Assembly: GCA_947034885.2 (NCBI GenBank)
Contig: OX344754.2
Location: forward strand, 16,386,501-16,450,500
Source of the DNA: Thuidium tamariscinum
Lineage: Eukaryota > Streptophyta > Bryopsida > Hypnales > Thuidiaceae
Direction of reading: 5' to 3'
DNA length: 64,000 bases
Below are positions 46,501 through 60,200 of this stretch, piece after piece. How positions within the stretch are numbered: position 1 is the stretch's first letter; each line of letters opens with the position of its first letter. The notes under the pieces are model-generated. The model saw only the letters and a program-made list of their open reading frames with translations, had not been told where the DNA came from and searched no databases. The position numbers were made by a program, and so were the translations under genes.

Positions 46501-49432
46501 AGTTAATTAAACAACAATTCTAGTGAAAGAAACTTGACAAAAACTTACCAACAAGTGCAAAATACAACAAGGAAGGTTTGAAGGGACCCCAATGTCCTTC
46601 AAAGCTTCACAAAGTAGCAACAAGAGGAGCTTGAAATGCTCCAAAAACAAAGAAATTTGGCAACTTGGCCTCAATGGCCAAAATCCAACTAAATGAACCC
46701 AAATGAAAACAAGGTGGTTCAAAATGAACCTAAGGGGTGAGAAGAGAGGGAAATGAGTGCCCTTTTATACTCAAAGCCAAGGGTTAACCCACCCCTAATT
46801 ATCTAATGGAAAACTAATTTAAACTAGTAAAAACTAATTTTTTCCCATTTTTCACTTCTACGCTGATCCTAACTTTTAACTTTTGGAGATTAACTCCAAA
46901 TCACAAACGGATTGCACCATTGGCTTCAAAAGTCCATTTTTAGTCTACAAGATCCCCTGCCCCCTTTTTCTACCTCAAAAACTCAAAGAATCCTAGCAGC
47001 GGCTGGAAACTCAAAATGGTATAAAAACCCAAGTTTGGGAGTTTACCTTTTTGTAAAAAGTAACTAGCCTAGGCTCCTAAGTAGATTCAAGAGAGTAAGA
47101 AAAGACCCTAAGTTTATTTATTCCAAGGTTGTGTGCTCCCGATACGCCGGTCAACTCGACAATTAACTTTAAAATTGCCGGTTTTAGAGGATGTTGTTAA
47201 TTTTGGCATCTCTCGCAATCAAAAAGTCACAAAACTTGTTGGGGTGCTTTATGAACATAAAAGAAACTATACTAATTTTTTGTGAGATTTTTATCGCATC
47301 CAAGGTAATTTTCATGAATTTACCATACTGAATTTTGGCGATTGACCGCTCGAAAAAAGATCTTTAGATGATCAGAAAAAACTGAGACTTTTTGAGAAAC
47401 CTCTCATGGAATTCCTCAAGAGATGTGCAAATTTATATTTCCATTTTGCACATCTAAAGAAGGAGAATCAAATCTTGCTATCTCCTTTAGCTTTCGATAA
47501 TTAGGGAATCTTTCAACCAAAAGGGAATCTGGGCAAACCGATTGCGCCGTTGGACTCCTGGAATGATTTCCACCTCAAATTGCCGTACTTAGGTTGTAGA
47601 TGCCCTTCGTTGCTCCATTTGAATTTCTTTCACCTATAGGCTAACATTTGGGGTTTCTACTATTTCATCGATGGAATGGGGAAACTGAAACCTATATTTG
47701 GAAATCAATCTTAGGGCTCTCACATGATTCCTTTGGACCAAGTTAGCCCTCTTGTGTCTCATTGCACAATAGGTGTAAAGAATTGGGCATTTTCTACTAT
47801 ATATGTTTATTTTGTACAATTTCTGGGTTTTTATTCTATCTACATGTAGAATTTGGTTACATTTGAAGGAAAATGTCTCATTAGGACCTTTTGCTATATT
47901 GGTATGTGACATCTATATTGTGGTTATTCACTCTTTTTTGATCTTTTTGTAAATAAAACTACACTCAAAACTAATAAAATTCAAAAAAAACAATTTTTGA
48001 GTTATGAGTGACCAAATGGGTACTCACAATCGACATTGCTTATTGTGGTCAGCTTCATGTTTACTGTATCGATTAAATTTTTTTTTGGATTATAAATTCA
48101 ATATTAGGACATCCGAATATCGCATTTGTTTTTTGGATGTGTGCCCAAGAGTTGATTTTAGATTTTTTGGCTTCTTTTAATGTTGGAATTGGGATTGTGA
48201 GACGTAGTTTCATCTCTTTGGATTTAGTTTGATGATTTTTTTTCTATAGTGTTATGGTAATAGAGCTCCACTATTTTGATATTTAAAATTGATAAATTGG
48301 GTGACAGTATTTTGTCAATTGAACAGTGGATTTAGTCTATTAAACAACAAAATTTTGTCAATAAAAGTTATAAAACGTTCAAATCCGCATGTCCTAGTTG
48401 ACAAAGGATTTGAGAAACTTATAAGTTTTCTGTTATTTCAAGCATGATTTCCCTTGTAATGAGTTCAGAACAGTCTCTATTCCCTTTGTGGAGGGTGCCA
48501 CTCTTGGGACACAAAATCCACTATTACTATCAACAAAGGCGTAAATGACACTAAGGCATTGTAGGTTTTTTGAATTTATCACACTAATCACATTTTGTGT
48601 TTCCATTTGAAATGGTTCGAATAGAATGGTAGGGCTTCATTTTCTTGTAGGATTTTATAGGTACTTGCATGGTACATTTAGTTGGTCCCATATGGAAATG
48701 AGCATGTGCTCACAGCGTACTTGATAATTTATAGGTGATTTAAGTCTACCAAAATCAAAAGAGTTGATTTTTAAGAGCTAAAATATATAGGCAAGCCCTT
48801 TCTAATCTCACATCTTTTGATTTCTCAACAAACCTTTGGGATGGCATATCTCAACCTTTGCAATTTTGGAAAATCTCCAAAAATAAGAGTAAAAAAATTG
48901 AAACTAGTGAAAATGAAGTAAGAAAAAATTAGTTCAAACTTATTTTTCATTGATAAATTCTATAAATGAATTTGTAATTTATTTTAGGAGTCAAGCATTT
49001 GATTTAGTGTAGGCCTCAATCTTTTTAGAAGTTGCCATTGCGTGGATTTTGAGATTGTAATTGTAAGTAGGTTATAATCTTTGAAAAATCATAAGTAATT
49101 CAATAAGTAATAGGAAAATATAGAACAAGTTGAATGACATTATTTATATATTCATTATTTATGAAAAATGATAAAGGCAAATCATTCCTTAAATGCTCAT
49201 TTCTAGAGTATAATACCTAATTGATATTTTACTTTGACATGGCAAACAATTACATCAAAATGCAAGGAAAGCATGAGTGTTTTTCCATTGCACTCATTCA
49301 TTGAACATACAATTGAAGTTAGGAACTCTATAGCTTTTTTGGCACAACACCTTCCAAGTGAACCTACTGAACAAAAAGATGCAATTGTAACTCATGAAGG
49401 ACCAAATTATGTTGTAGGGAAAAATGTTATTT
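43543..49432. other. AT-rich stretch without recognised genes
   Basis: Nearly 6 kb with only short, featureless ORFs. Minor structure: the word AAAGCTTCGCCGT occurs twice about 70 bases apart (near 46165 and 46225), and an ACAACAACA run lies at about 46482. A GGTTCAAGCC near 45,893 resembles a tRNA B box but has no matching A box at the right distance. Old, unrecognisable transposons are likely. Confidence 0.4.
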
Positions 49433-49545
49433 TTATTATTTTCTTTCATACAAAATTTCATACAATATGTGCTTGAGAAGTAGGTTTAAAGCCCAATAAT
49501 GTTCATAACTTTTGACTCCGTTGTTAAGAAGTTATTGCATGGTAT
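49433..49545 (+). mobile_element. Fragment of the TTAA family (P3)
   Basis: The block TTCATAACTTTTGACTCCGT followed by TTAAGAAGTTATTGCATGGT corresponds to the 22.81-22.85 kb part of P1, preceded by a matching CAATATGTGCTTGAGAAGTAG. The ends are missing. Confidence 0.5.
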
Positions 49546-51549
49546 GTAGGTTTATTTGATCACTAGACAATTTGGGTGCATTATTTGAATTCACTTTTTT
49601 TCATAAATAAAATGTTTAATTGGTTTACAATATTTATATGCATGTGGAAAGCTTTGAAACATTCCATTTCAATGAAGGAGTCAAACATTAAGAGGTTTTG
49701 TACTTCTAGGAGAGTAATGGATTCCATACTTAAATTTTTCTTTCTTTCTTTTGGTGCTTGCATTGGAAATGATAGTTTAGGAGTGTGATTTTTAGAAACC
49801 AAATCATAAAAAAAAGGTTTTAATGAAGATACAAATTGTTCATAATGAATTGGTTTTGGATGCCCAAACTCAAAAAAATAAGTGAACAATTAAAGATGTA
49901 AAAGTTCTAGTTCCGTTGGGATGTAATAACAATAAAATAAAACTATAGCAAAACAAATAATACATTCAGGTGAATTTATAAGATGGTATAATTCACAAAC
50001 TATGCCAAGTAGGTAATTTGAAGGTGTCTTTTAGGGGACTTCCTATCATTATTCTTCATGTAGCCCTTCACAACAAAGCAAATTACATACACCAATATTT
50101 ATGAAAAATTTGTAAATTATCAATGTCCTAAACTTATATGCATTATTAGATTAGGAAACCATGATAAGAGCCACATATATGACATGTTTTGTTTTTTGAT
50201 TTATAATATGTATTTCAAAGTTTTATCTATTTCATATCATAGGAAGTAGCAAGTTATAGGATTTACATAGTTTTTTTTTATGAATTAGGAAGACTATTCA
50301 AGAGGAGTTGAATAATTCTTTTGTAGGAGAAAAAAATTGGACAGTTGTACACCAAGGTATATGCTAAAGTAATACAAAACTAAAAAAAATCCATTGTAGC
50401 ATTGGTAAAAAACATTGTTGGTAATTAAATGCAAAATGAAATTGTATTTACTAGTAATACCTTTGATGAAGTGTGCTTAGAGTGTTTAGAGAATATAAAT
50501 AAAATGAAGTGGTAGAAATAGTATTGGATGATAATGAAGTTCGTACCTTAGTATACATAATTGAAGAACTACAATTTTGTGGATATGTAGTACAACTATG
50601 TGAAAATTGGCTTGTATTCAAAATCGTAGGCCACTTCGGGCTAGCAAGGTGTGGAAGGATTAAGGGCTGGAAGTATGTGGTGGCAGGAATTGATTTGATG
50701 TGATTAGAAGCAGCCACAATTATTAAATGCTACCATAGAGGTTCATTCGGGGCATATACATATACTGAAGATTGAAAATCTAAAAACCTACAGCGAAAGG
50801 TAGAACCTTTGTCGAAGTACATCCACTATACTTTCTCTCAGGAACACAGCTCTGTCACAACTTCTGCTTGTGTGAAGTTGCAGCAGCGCACTCTCTAGGA
50901 TTTGCATTCTATTTTGCGAGATTAAGTGCTTTTTCAGTAGATTTAGGTATTTTCCAAGGTCGTCTTCTGAATATCTTATTACCTTTGTTTATTGTTTTCA
51001 TGTTTTTTCTTCCTTTCACTGTTTCTTTGTGTGTGTACAAACTACTGACAATCCTTTCTTTTTTGTGTGCATGCGTTACGCACTTCATTCTATTGTTGTA
51101 AATTTGTGATATCACTCTTGAACTAGGTACAAATGATGTTGCATTGTGTGGGATGGCCCTTCTTCACTAGAATGTAAATTCAGGGAAACCAAACGAATGT
51201 GAGTGAATTTTGGAGATCATTGGGGTGGGAAGTGGCAGTGCCACAACTTGATGCATATCACATGTGTAAATTGGCTATAGCAGGGCTGCAACAGCAACTT
51301 CACGGCCTACAATCAAGTGAGTGACTCTGTTTTCTCACTACGCTTTTTGACTTGCAAAAAATGTGGGTGTTCATTGTTGTTTACATATCATAAGTGTAAA
51401 ACATGAAAGCAAATCAAGTAAGAGTCAATTGAATTCAAAATTGTCTTCAATGAATTAACAATGGAATGTTAGTTGTAGTTAGGGTTTCTTAACGCATAGA
51501 ATTAGGCATAATACACTTAGATTTGTGTCAAAAATACAAATCACATTCA
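49546..51549. other. AT-rich stretch without recognised genes
   Basis: Only short ORFs on both strands, several of them overlapping mirror images. No domain or element recognised. Confidence 0.4.
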
Positions 51550-52282
51550 GGGTCATTGCAAGAAAGACCGACCGATTTATGTAGCGTTTTCCACAATACT
51601 GCTGAAATTTTCGGGAGTATTGTATAATTTAAAAAACAATTTTTAAAAAATATAAAAAATATGTTTTAGGTATATACCTCTAAGAAGAAGGTACCCTAGG
51701 AAGGAAAAGTGTAGGAAAATTCTCTAAGTAGGAGAACTAGAAAAGTGCAAATTTTCATGAAAATAGGTACTTTGACATTTTAATTTGTAAAAAATAGGAA
51801 AAATAATTTTAAAAAAAATTGAAAATTGGAAATTGGGGATAACTTTATGATGAAGAGATTTCACCAAAAGAATGATCTCAAAACCATCTTAAATGTTCAA
51901 AAGTATGTGCGCAAGGGAGGCCTGTTTGCACATATGTAGAGGAAAGAGAATAATGATTTTTAAGATTTCCTTTGGTAGAAACATGCCTACCTAGTATGGA
52001 AATAGGCCACAGAAATTTCAGCTTTAGATCATTAATTTTGGATGCTCCCCAGTACTAAAAATCCCTAAACCGCAAAGTGTGACAAATTAGCTTAATTGAA
52101 ATTTAATTATAAAATTATTTTTGAATTTTTTTGAAAAATAAGTAATTTGATTGTTGTCATGTCAAAAATCTTTAGTCAAAATTTCAAGTTAATATGGTTC
52201 ATACTTTAAAAGTTATAATCAATAACAACTCCGTCATTCAAAGTGTGACACAAAATAGTACCGGTCTTTCTTGCAATCACCC
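51550..52282 (+). mobile_element. 730 bp TIR family, copy G4
   Basis: It starts GGGTCATTGCAAGAAAGACC and ends with the complement of GGGTGATTGCAAGAAAGACC; length 733 bp, equal to copy G3. The flanks (TTCA, TGAA) extend the inverted repeat rather than forming a direct duplication. There is no coding region. It is the best preserved copy for a family consensus. Confidence 0.82.
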
Positions 52283-55200
52283 TGAAGTCTAGCACAGAAT
52301 TCTTTGAGCTTCGTAATTTAATGCCAACAAAACTGCAATCACACTTTTACAATAACCTCTTATTGTAGACTAAAAAAAGGCTCACACTCTTTAACATTTG
52401 AAACTGAAATCGTAGTCGTGCAACAGAATTCAATTGCTAGTTGAACATACTACATCTACAGACATGAAAGCAGGCTTTTCATAAACATTTCGAACATTTT
52501 TTTAGACTATAGACAAATTGAGGCCAAAATTGCAAATGACAATGTCAAATTAGAAGAATTGTGTAGGACCCAGCCTAATGTTGTGTCTCATACAGAAGCA
52601 GTTCAAATGTATCAATTCTTTTAGGTTGCAAGCATGCATCTAGGTTTTGTGTAGTGAATCAAGGTGGCAACTCATGCAAGCAAGAATTTTTAGTTTATTT
52701 GATTTCTCACAGCCAAAGGCATCGCCAAAAGCCGGTCATGACTCTAGATCAAGTTCTTTTAAGATGCTCTAATGCAGGATAGTACAACTAGTTATGCAAG
52801 CAAACAAGTCTCACCTCTAGTGTACCATACAAGTTTTCTACTTGGAAACACATTGTTTCTTTTGATGGTAGTCTACCTCAACTCCCCAAAACCAATTGTG
52901 TAAATCCTATGGAGTCAATCTTGTGCATTTTGTTGCATTCCAAAATATTATTAGTTTGCTTGCTTAGTTTTGTTGAGTATTCACAGCATTCATGTTTCTT
53001 AGAAACAATAGAAGACGTCCTCTACGTAATATGTTCATGTACAACTAAGGATATGTATGATTGTGAAGGTGATTGACATTGTCAATTTCGGATGCACCTC
53101 ATATCACTACCATCAGAAAACATGATTGATTCACATGGTGACAAGTGAAGTAGTACTGATCAAAACTTTGTTTAAGTACGAGTGAGTTTGTCAAATTAAT
53201 CATGCAATCTTGTGTGACATTCTTTTAAAGAATGTCATGCTCATTTCATTAATTCTTCCTTGATTTGTTTCTTTCATCAATGAAGGTAGCATATTTCAAT
53301 GTCTTCCATGCTTTTATTTTTTCACTTGGAAAGAATTCTTATCAAAATATACTGGAACGTCAATTGAAAAGTCTGATGTGTTGTTGTTACAAGCCTTCTA
53401 CAACAACAGTTGAAAAGTCTAATGTGTTGTTGTTGTTGTTGTCACAAGCCTTGTACACTTGAAGTGCCAATTAGTCTAAGTAAGTGTAGAAACTTGAATT
53501 GTACAGGGTTGCAGAAGGTGCATATTGTGGAAAAGCTTGTCAACTCTAGTGTATACACCAAGTACCTGGTGATTGGGACATAAAAGGCTACAACTTTGTA
53601 GGTAAGCATTGTTGAAGGTGTTCGTACATGTGTAGTTCATATTGCAGTTTTTGCTCTATTGTTGCATTTGAAGATGGAATTGGTTGTTGCAGTACCCCGC
53701 AAGAAGCTCTTGTCCAATTAATGTAGTTTCAAGTGATGTGGCTTGAGCTCAGAACTCACAATTATGATTAAATGGAAGTTAGGTTTCGTAACACATATGA
53801 AGTCTCACCTTACTTGTGAATATGATTTCCACCGCTGTGAGTAGAGGCTACGACTAATTAGAAGTAGAATTGTGACTTTCATGGATTCATGTGACCTAAA
53901 ATATATTGAATGTCAAAAAGGTAAGCTTGAAAGACCCTCAAAAATTTCATGCTTGATATATGAGGACAAGTTTGATCCTGACCATCACATTGTGAGAAGT
54001 ATGATTATACATCAACATACATGGCTACATTGAATAAGTGACGAACATTTAATTAGCAAGTTGGTCAATAAACAAGTGAGAAGAAGCAATAGAAAATTCT
54101 CAAAGGACACATTAAAAGAGTTCCGTGCTTTTGGAAATTCCATGCTCCATGCCAAGTTGTTGTTTGTGACACTTGAAATTTTTAGTTTGTTTTTCTTCAT
54201 ATGGGGTAGATTGATGCTTCTACAAAGCACTTGTCTTGTACTAGAGTTTCAATTCTTGAAAGTCACATACTAGCCGTAGTTGATGAGTGCATTGTACTTC
54301 ATCCATCATCCTTGAGTGTCTTCAGAATTAGCACCAAAAGCAGGAGAAGCCATAGCTTCCTCACGACTTATTGCACACGTGGAGGCGTGATTTGTGTGAC
54401 ACTACTTAGTTTGTACTTGTTTAGTTTTGTAGGTTAATGGAGGTATGAAAATCTCAATTTTGTGTACTTGGCATTAGTCGACTACTAGAATTTTAGTAAT
54501 GCACGAAGTTGGGATGAACATGAAAATATGAAATCACCAATTTTTTGTTCACCAGAAATACTGTTGGATGGGAATTCTTGTTGAAAATGACGGATTCCTT
54601 TGTGCTATATTTCAAGAAATTGCTTTCTTTAGCTTGAAAGTGTAGGAGTGATGTAGATTTTTTAATACAAGATGTACTCATGAAGGTGTAAAGTTCGTGA
54701 AATAATCAGCATGTTGATGAGAGTTTGACTTATACTAGGTGACCTGACGTGGACACTGCCTTAGACTTGTACATTAGAGATTGATGTGAAAATCTATGGA
54801 AAGCCTTTGTTCAATTTTGTTTTTTTGAGAGCTCAAGTACTTGAGGGTAAAATATCATGATTTCAACAAGTAGAGCACTTACAGAATTTGAGTTTGCGGA
54901 CTTAATGCTGTAGGGTCATATGAAGTTCAAAATCAATTGCAACAATTTTCAATGGGAGGAACTACCAAGTGAAAATTAAAGGTATTTTACTTTAAGCCTT
55001 GGTTAAATAATTGTTGTACGCACATTGAACATAAAGTTCTATCCCGTACATTTGGAGCTACAAATTATCCTTTTGGGGGGTACAAAGCTCGTTTTGTAAG
55101 AGTAACGGGAAAGATGCAACAAATTCAATATTTGTTAATAGTTGAGAATTCCATAGGCAAGTTAGTTTTCTTAAGGAGTGAATGGTTATTCTATTAGAAC

Positions 55201-56861
55201 TTTATTTATTGGTTGTGATTTGTACAATATAGAACACTCATACAATATGCTAGAGCTATAAAATTTGCCTACAATTCAATGATGATGTAAGAGTGTATTG
55301 TAGTACAAAGGTTTATTGCAAAGTTCACAAAGAATTCAGATGTTGCTCGGATGATTATGTTCTCTATCATAGAACAAGAGAATACAAGAGTACAAATTCA
55401 CTTTGTTGGGACCTTGCATGAGGTCTTGAAGCAACATCGTGTACTCTAAACTTTTGTCCCAATCTACGTAGTCTCTAAAGTCTTAGACACAAAATCAAAT
55501 CTAAATTGAGCATTATCAAAAGAACATGTGCATGAGGACTACGATTGTGCAAGAATGACCATGTCAAATGTTTTGAAAACCAAGTAGTGCTAACTTTCTT
55601 TTGGAATGTAGCATCCCCATGCAACTAAAGTATCTGACAGAAACTATGCTCACACTGATGAACATTTAATTTATAGGAGTGCCTTTTTTCAATTTTTAAG
55701 GGTGATATACAATGTTATAGATACAATGTTTTCAACACTTGGATAGCACTAAAGAGTGTATACCTTCTCCAAACTTCTTTCAATCAAGTAAGGCAGTTGG
55801 GTTTGATACAAAAAAAAGGAGCAGAAGAGGTGGAAGTGATTTTTGAAGATGTGAAACAAGTAATTATATTTTTCAAGTAATTTTCATTCCAAAATTACTG
55901 CATTTACATCTAATCCAAGTGGTTTCATGTTTTGGAGAATTTAATAGAATTTTTTTTAAAGTTCTGAAGTCAAAAGGTCATAGACTCCAAAATGAAAAAC
56001 CTCAGAACTGTATAGAAATTGTACATTCTTCAAGGCTGCAACAAAAAAACGAGTATACTTAGTGTACAGTTAATGAGCTATGCTATTTTAGAGGTGCTTC
56101 ATATTGGAGCCGACTACCTAATTGAGAATGAGTGGTTCCACATATCATTTTCATAGCATAGTTGAAGCTTTTGTTATATGGTGACCTCAATAATTTCATA
56201 ATGGTATTCAAGAGTTCTAAAATTGAATATGAAATTTTTGGGGTACAAATGTCTCTTTACACAAGCCACTTCTTAGTGAACAAATATGAAGGAGAGAAGC
56301 ATTATTTTCTTAAATTTGAGCAATTGCTAGTTAGTTTTTTCAACTACAGTATAGTCTTCAAAAGGAAAGCCTTACTCATTCAAGCAAGGTATGCCTCTGA
56401 AGATTCATCATTACCTAAACTTTTCCTTAGTAGCATGTAATTTTGCTTTGGCAAGTTTTGGAGCTACAAGTTTACATTTCAAGATGTGGTGCTCAAGCTT
56501 CTACTGCAGTCCCCTTGCTCAATACCTTTATTTTGCACAAACTTCATTCTGTTTTTTCCTTCATAGAATGTATGAATCACTTTTAGTCAATTTGGTGTGT
56601 ACCCATTATAAATAAGCTTTGAGGGGATGGAGAGGGTAATGTACATTTGGATTCAAATAGTGATACATGAAGTATAAAAATTGTGTTGTATATGTGATGT
56701 TGAATGTGCTGGTTTTTATTCAAGAAGGACTTGAACATTATGTAATTGGTTGTCAAAAAATGTATTGAAGATATTTGTCCTTCATTGTACACAGGTGAAA
56801 GCACTCTCGAATCTAGAGAGTTTGCTTCTATAAAAAAGTGGAATCAAATGTCACCAGGTAT
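52283..56861. other. AT-rich stretch without recognised genes
   Basis: About 4.6 kb with short ORFs only. One small tandem duplication is visible: the unit TTGAAAAGTCTGATGTGTTG and the following ACAAGCCTT block occur twice between about 53358 and 53460. Nothing else bounded was found. Confidence 0.4.
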
Positions 56862-56864
56862 ATA

Positions 56865-56963
56865 CACTAGAAGAAAAGCCTGAAAATTTGCGTTTGTTTC
56901 AACATAACGCATCAAGTGAGTTATGTTGAAACAAACGTAGATTTTCAGGCTTCTCTTCTAGTG
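56865..56963. mobile_element. CACTA-type foldback element, 99 bp
   Basis: It begins CACTAGAAGA and ends with the exact complement, flanked by ATA on both sides (56862-56864, 56964-56966). Each arm is about 44 bp with only a few mismatches (block GTTTGTTTCAACATAAC is shared), and the loop is about 11 bases. The size and near-perfect pairing resemble a plant microRNA precursor, but no expression evidence exists here. Confidence 0.85.
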
Positions 56964-57212
56964 ATAAGATCTTTTATTTTACATCCTTATTAATTCTTCT
57001 TAATTGCTTAAAGTAGGATGGATTCAAACGCAAAGAACACTTAAAAATTAAGAATTCTTGCTTCTTGATTTGTGTTCATGAATCATGTAAGAGTGCCATG
57101 GAAGTAAAATTTCTGAATTCTATTTAGCTGAAGGTTTTCATAATGGCTTCTAGTAAAATTAGACAATGTATCATACTCCTGGAAATCATTATGTATATAG
57201 TATTTGTGGAAC

Positions 57213-60200
57213 ATGATGACAGGCATCATAGTGGTTTGGGATGGAGATCACAACTTGATCTCGAAATTCAAAGCACCTAAGAAAGCATGTGAGGTAATTG
57301 GAGGTCATAGAGAAGGAAAACTTCTTGACAATGATGATATTCAATTGGTGGGGGAAGACTTCGTGGAGGCTGGTGATTATACTTTCATATCACAAGATGA
57401 GAGTCCTACTGAGACTCTTGGGGCACAACAATTGACTAAATCTTTGAAAATGGTGTCAACAACTGCTCTCACACCTCTTGGAGCACACCAGTTGACCACA
57501 TCTCCAAATAAGGTGTCAACAACTTCTACTACACCTCTTGGAGCACACCAATTGACCACATCTCCAAAAATGGTGTCAACAACTCCTACTACACATGTTG
57601 GAGCACATGAAAGTAATTCCTTGAAAGAAGTCGAAAGAAAAGAATTTGAAGATGAATCTACGCCACTGCCAAAGTATGAACAACAGCGAAATGAGAGAGT
57701 GGCATTCAATCATAAGCGATTTTTGGAGTTGTTCCCAGACAAGTAATTTTTTTCTGGAAAATTATTATTGTTGAGTTTCTACTCCTACTTTGCTGAAGAG
57801 GTGAATTGTAACTTAAATAGACAGTTTATGTTTCATAATGATTGAGAAAAGAATAAAGAACTCTGCTCTTTCTAAGAAATAATGACAACATATTTGTGGA
57901 ATCTTGAATAGTTATTATGTTGTGGATAGTTGTTTTTAAAGGGTTTGAAAGTGATGTTTCAAAATATAGAGCACAAATTTTTCTTAAGTAGCATTACATA
58001 TTGGTATATGAAATAAAATACTTGCTCTTGCAAATTGTGGTTAGCCAACATTATATTATTGTATGCTCATTGTCTCATTCATCAATGAACATTGTTTACT
58101 ATTAAAAATGTAGAAAAATGAAGCAAAAGGAAGGAAAACAATCTGGAAAACAGATGAAACAAGTTCTGGAATCCCCGAAAATTTTGGCTGTGAAGTCACC
58201 CGAGGTACAACACATTCGAATAAAACCTATTCCAACATATGATCAGATTTTCAAGCCTCCACAAAAATTTCACAGGGATCCTTCAAAGAAGTATGGTAAA
58301 GAGGCTTTGAGAGTTGATTTCAATTCCCAATATCACACATTCATGTCCAATAGGAGGCTTCTAAAGGATTGGCTTAAAGAGGAAGGTTTCTATACAAGAG
58401 ACCCTAATTTGAAAACTGACTGGGAGGCAAGAATGGCTTTGAAGAATCTTATTTCACTCAAGCGCTCAAGTCTTGCAGCATTGAATTTTGATAGCATCAC
58501 TTTGAGGTGGCAAGAACAAGACATTTTTGCAGAAGCAAAAACAATGTTATAGTATACAAGGAAGGTGGATGCTGGGAATTTTAAAGAAGTGGTACGTGAA
58601 GAGTTTGATTTTGAAGACTCAAAAGTTCAAAGCCTTGTAGTTTTCTTGGACACTTCTACCACTTCAAGGTATGTTTTAATTTCCATTGTTTTGTTATTGA
58701 GTATTAAATTTTTACAGTGATGATTTACATCAATCCAATGTTCTCAAGTTTTAGTTTTTCACTATAGAAGGTCTAATACATGCAATTGTTTGTTTGTTTC
58801 AGCCATCGAAATCCACTTCTCTTTTCTAGTTCAACATCAATTGAACAAGAGAAGGAGAATGCTTTGGTTCCGTTCCAGGAACAAAGTGTAAGTTTGTAAA
58901 TACATGAAGGTGTACTTGACATACAATAGGCCTTAATTTTGTACTGTGCACTTTGTAATATGTTCATTTCAAAATTCATAGATGAACATGGTTGTGTGAA
59001 GCAGGAAAATTCAATCCTACAATCGAAAGTATTGGCTGAATCGAATTTGGGACTTATCTCCAATATCCCAAAACCTATTGAGGCAATACAAAAAGCATAT
59101 GAAGTGCTTCCAAATAAGGACAAAAATCATTGCAAACCTTTGGAGGCATTACCCAACAAGAAAGACTCATCTGTTGACAAGGTAAAGATCATTAATTGAA
59201 TATAATTAGTTATATGTCCACTTGAAATTTTGTCAGTCTTTTATTTTTTTATTTAGATAGTACTGAGTACAATTTTTCAAATTTTATTGTTCTATATGTG
59301 AATTTATCATTGCAATTTATCTTTTCACAATCTTATGATATAGTTTTCTTATTATACAGGTGGTAGCCAGTGGTGATCCAGTGGTTCGTGGAATACTAGT
59401 TGTAAGAATTTCCTCAAGGAAGAGGAAAGTTGCTACTCTCACCAAAGCAAATGCCAATTGTGAAAAGGCAAGTACCACCTCTTAGAACACAATTCTCAAT
59501 GAATCATTGATAGGCTCAATGGCTGATGCAAAGAACATGGTGTTGGTTGAATTTGGACTCAATGATGTGGATGTGATGTATTCAAAGCTAAAGGTTTATA
59601 TGAGAGAGCAGAATAAACTTGATACAAAAAAACCTTTCAAGAATACCTCAAAACTTACTGAAGAAGAAGCAGTGATGAAAGTAGCACCCCGGGGGGAGCA
59701 CTCCCATTTTTTTTTATTGTTAACGTGCGATCAAATGAAGGGGTATTATAATTACCTTGCACCTAAAATTTAGAAAAATTTTCAAAGTAAAATAGCATCA
59801 GAAGAATGGGAAAAAAGATTTATAAATAATGAAGGGTATAGAAAAATACTCAAATTTGGGTTAATTTTTTATGTGCAATAGCATTGCCAAAAAGGAAAAA
59901 CAAGAACAAGAACACTAAATACACTTGCTAGACCTTGCTACTCTAGAAAGATCCCAAGAAATTTGCTAGATCCCAAGTAATAACTTACTGTGTGTTTATA
60001 ACTTACAGAAGGAAGCCAATACTGTGTTTTAATTGGTATTCTCCTGTACTGGTCGTGGATCAATAAATGTTGATGAAGGTCGAACCTGCCATCAGCCTAA
60101 CGTTTTCTTTCCACACAGACAGTTTCATAATTGCGTAGTAGATTTAGGGTTGTGCTGGGATGTAGCTATGGTATTACTGGAATGTGGTTTTGTTGATGCT

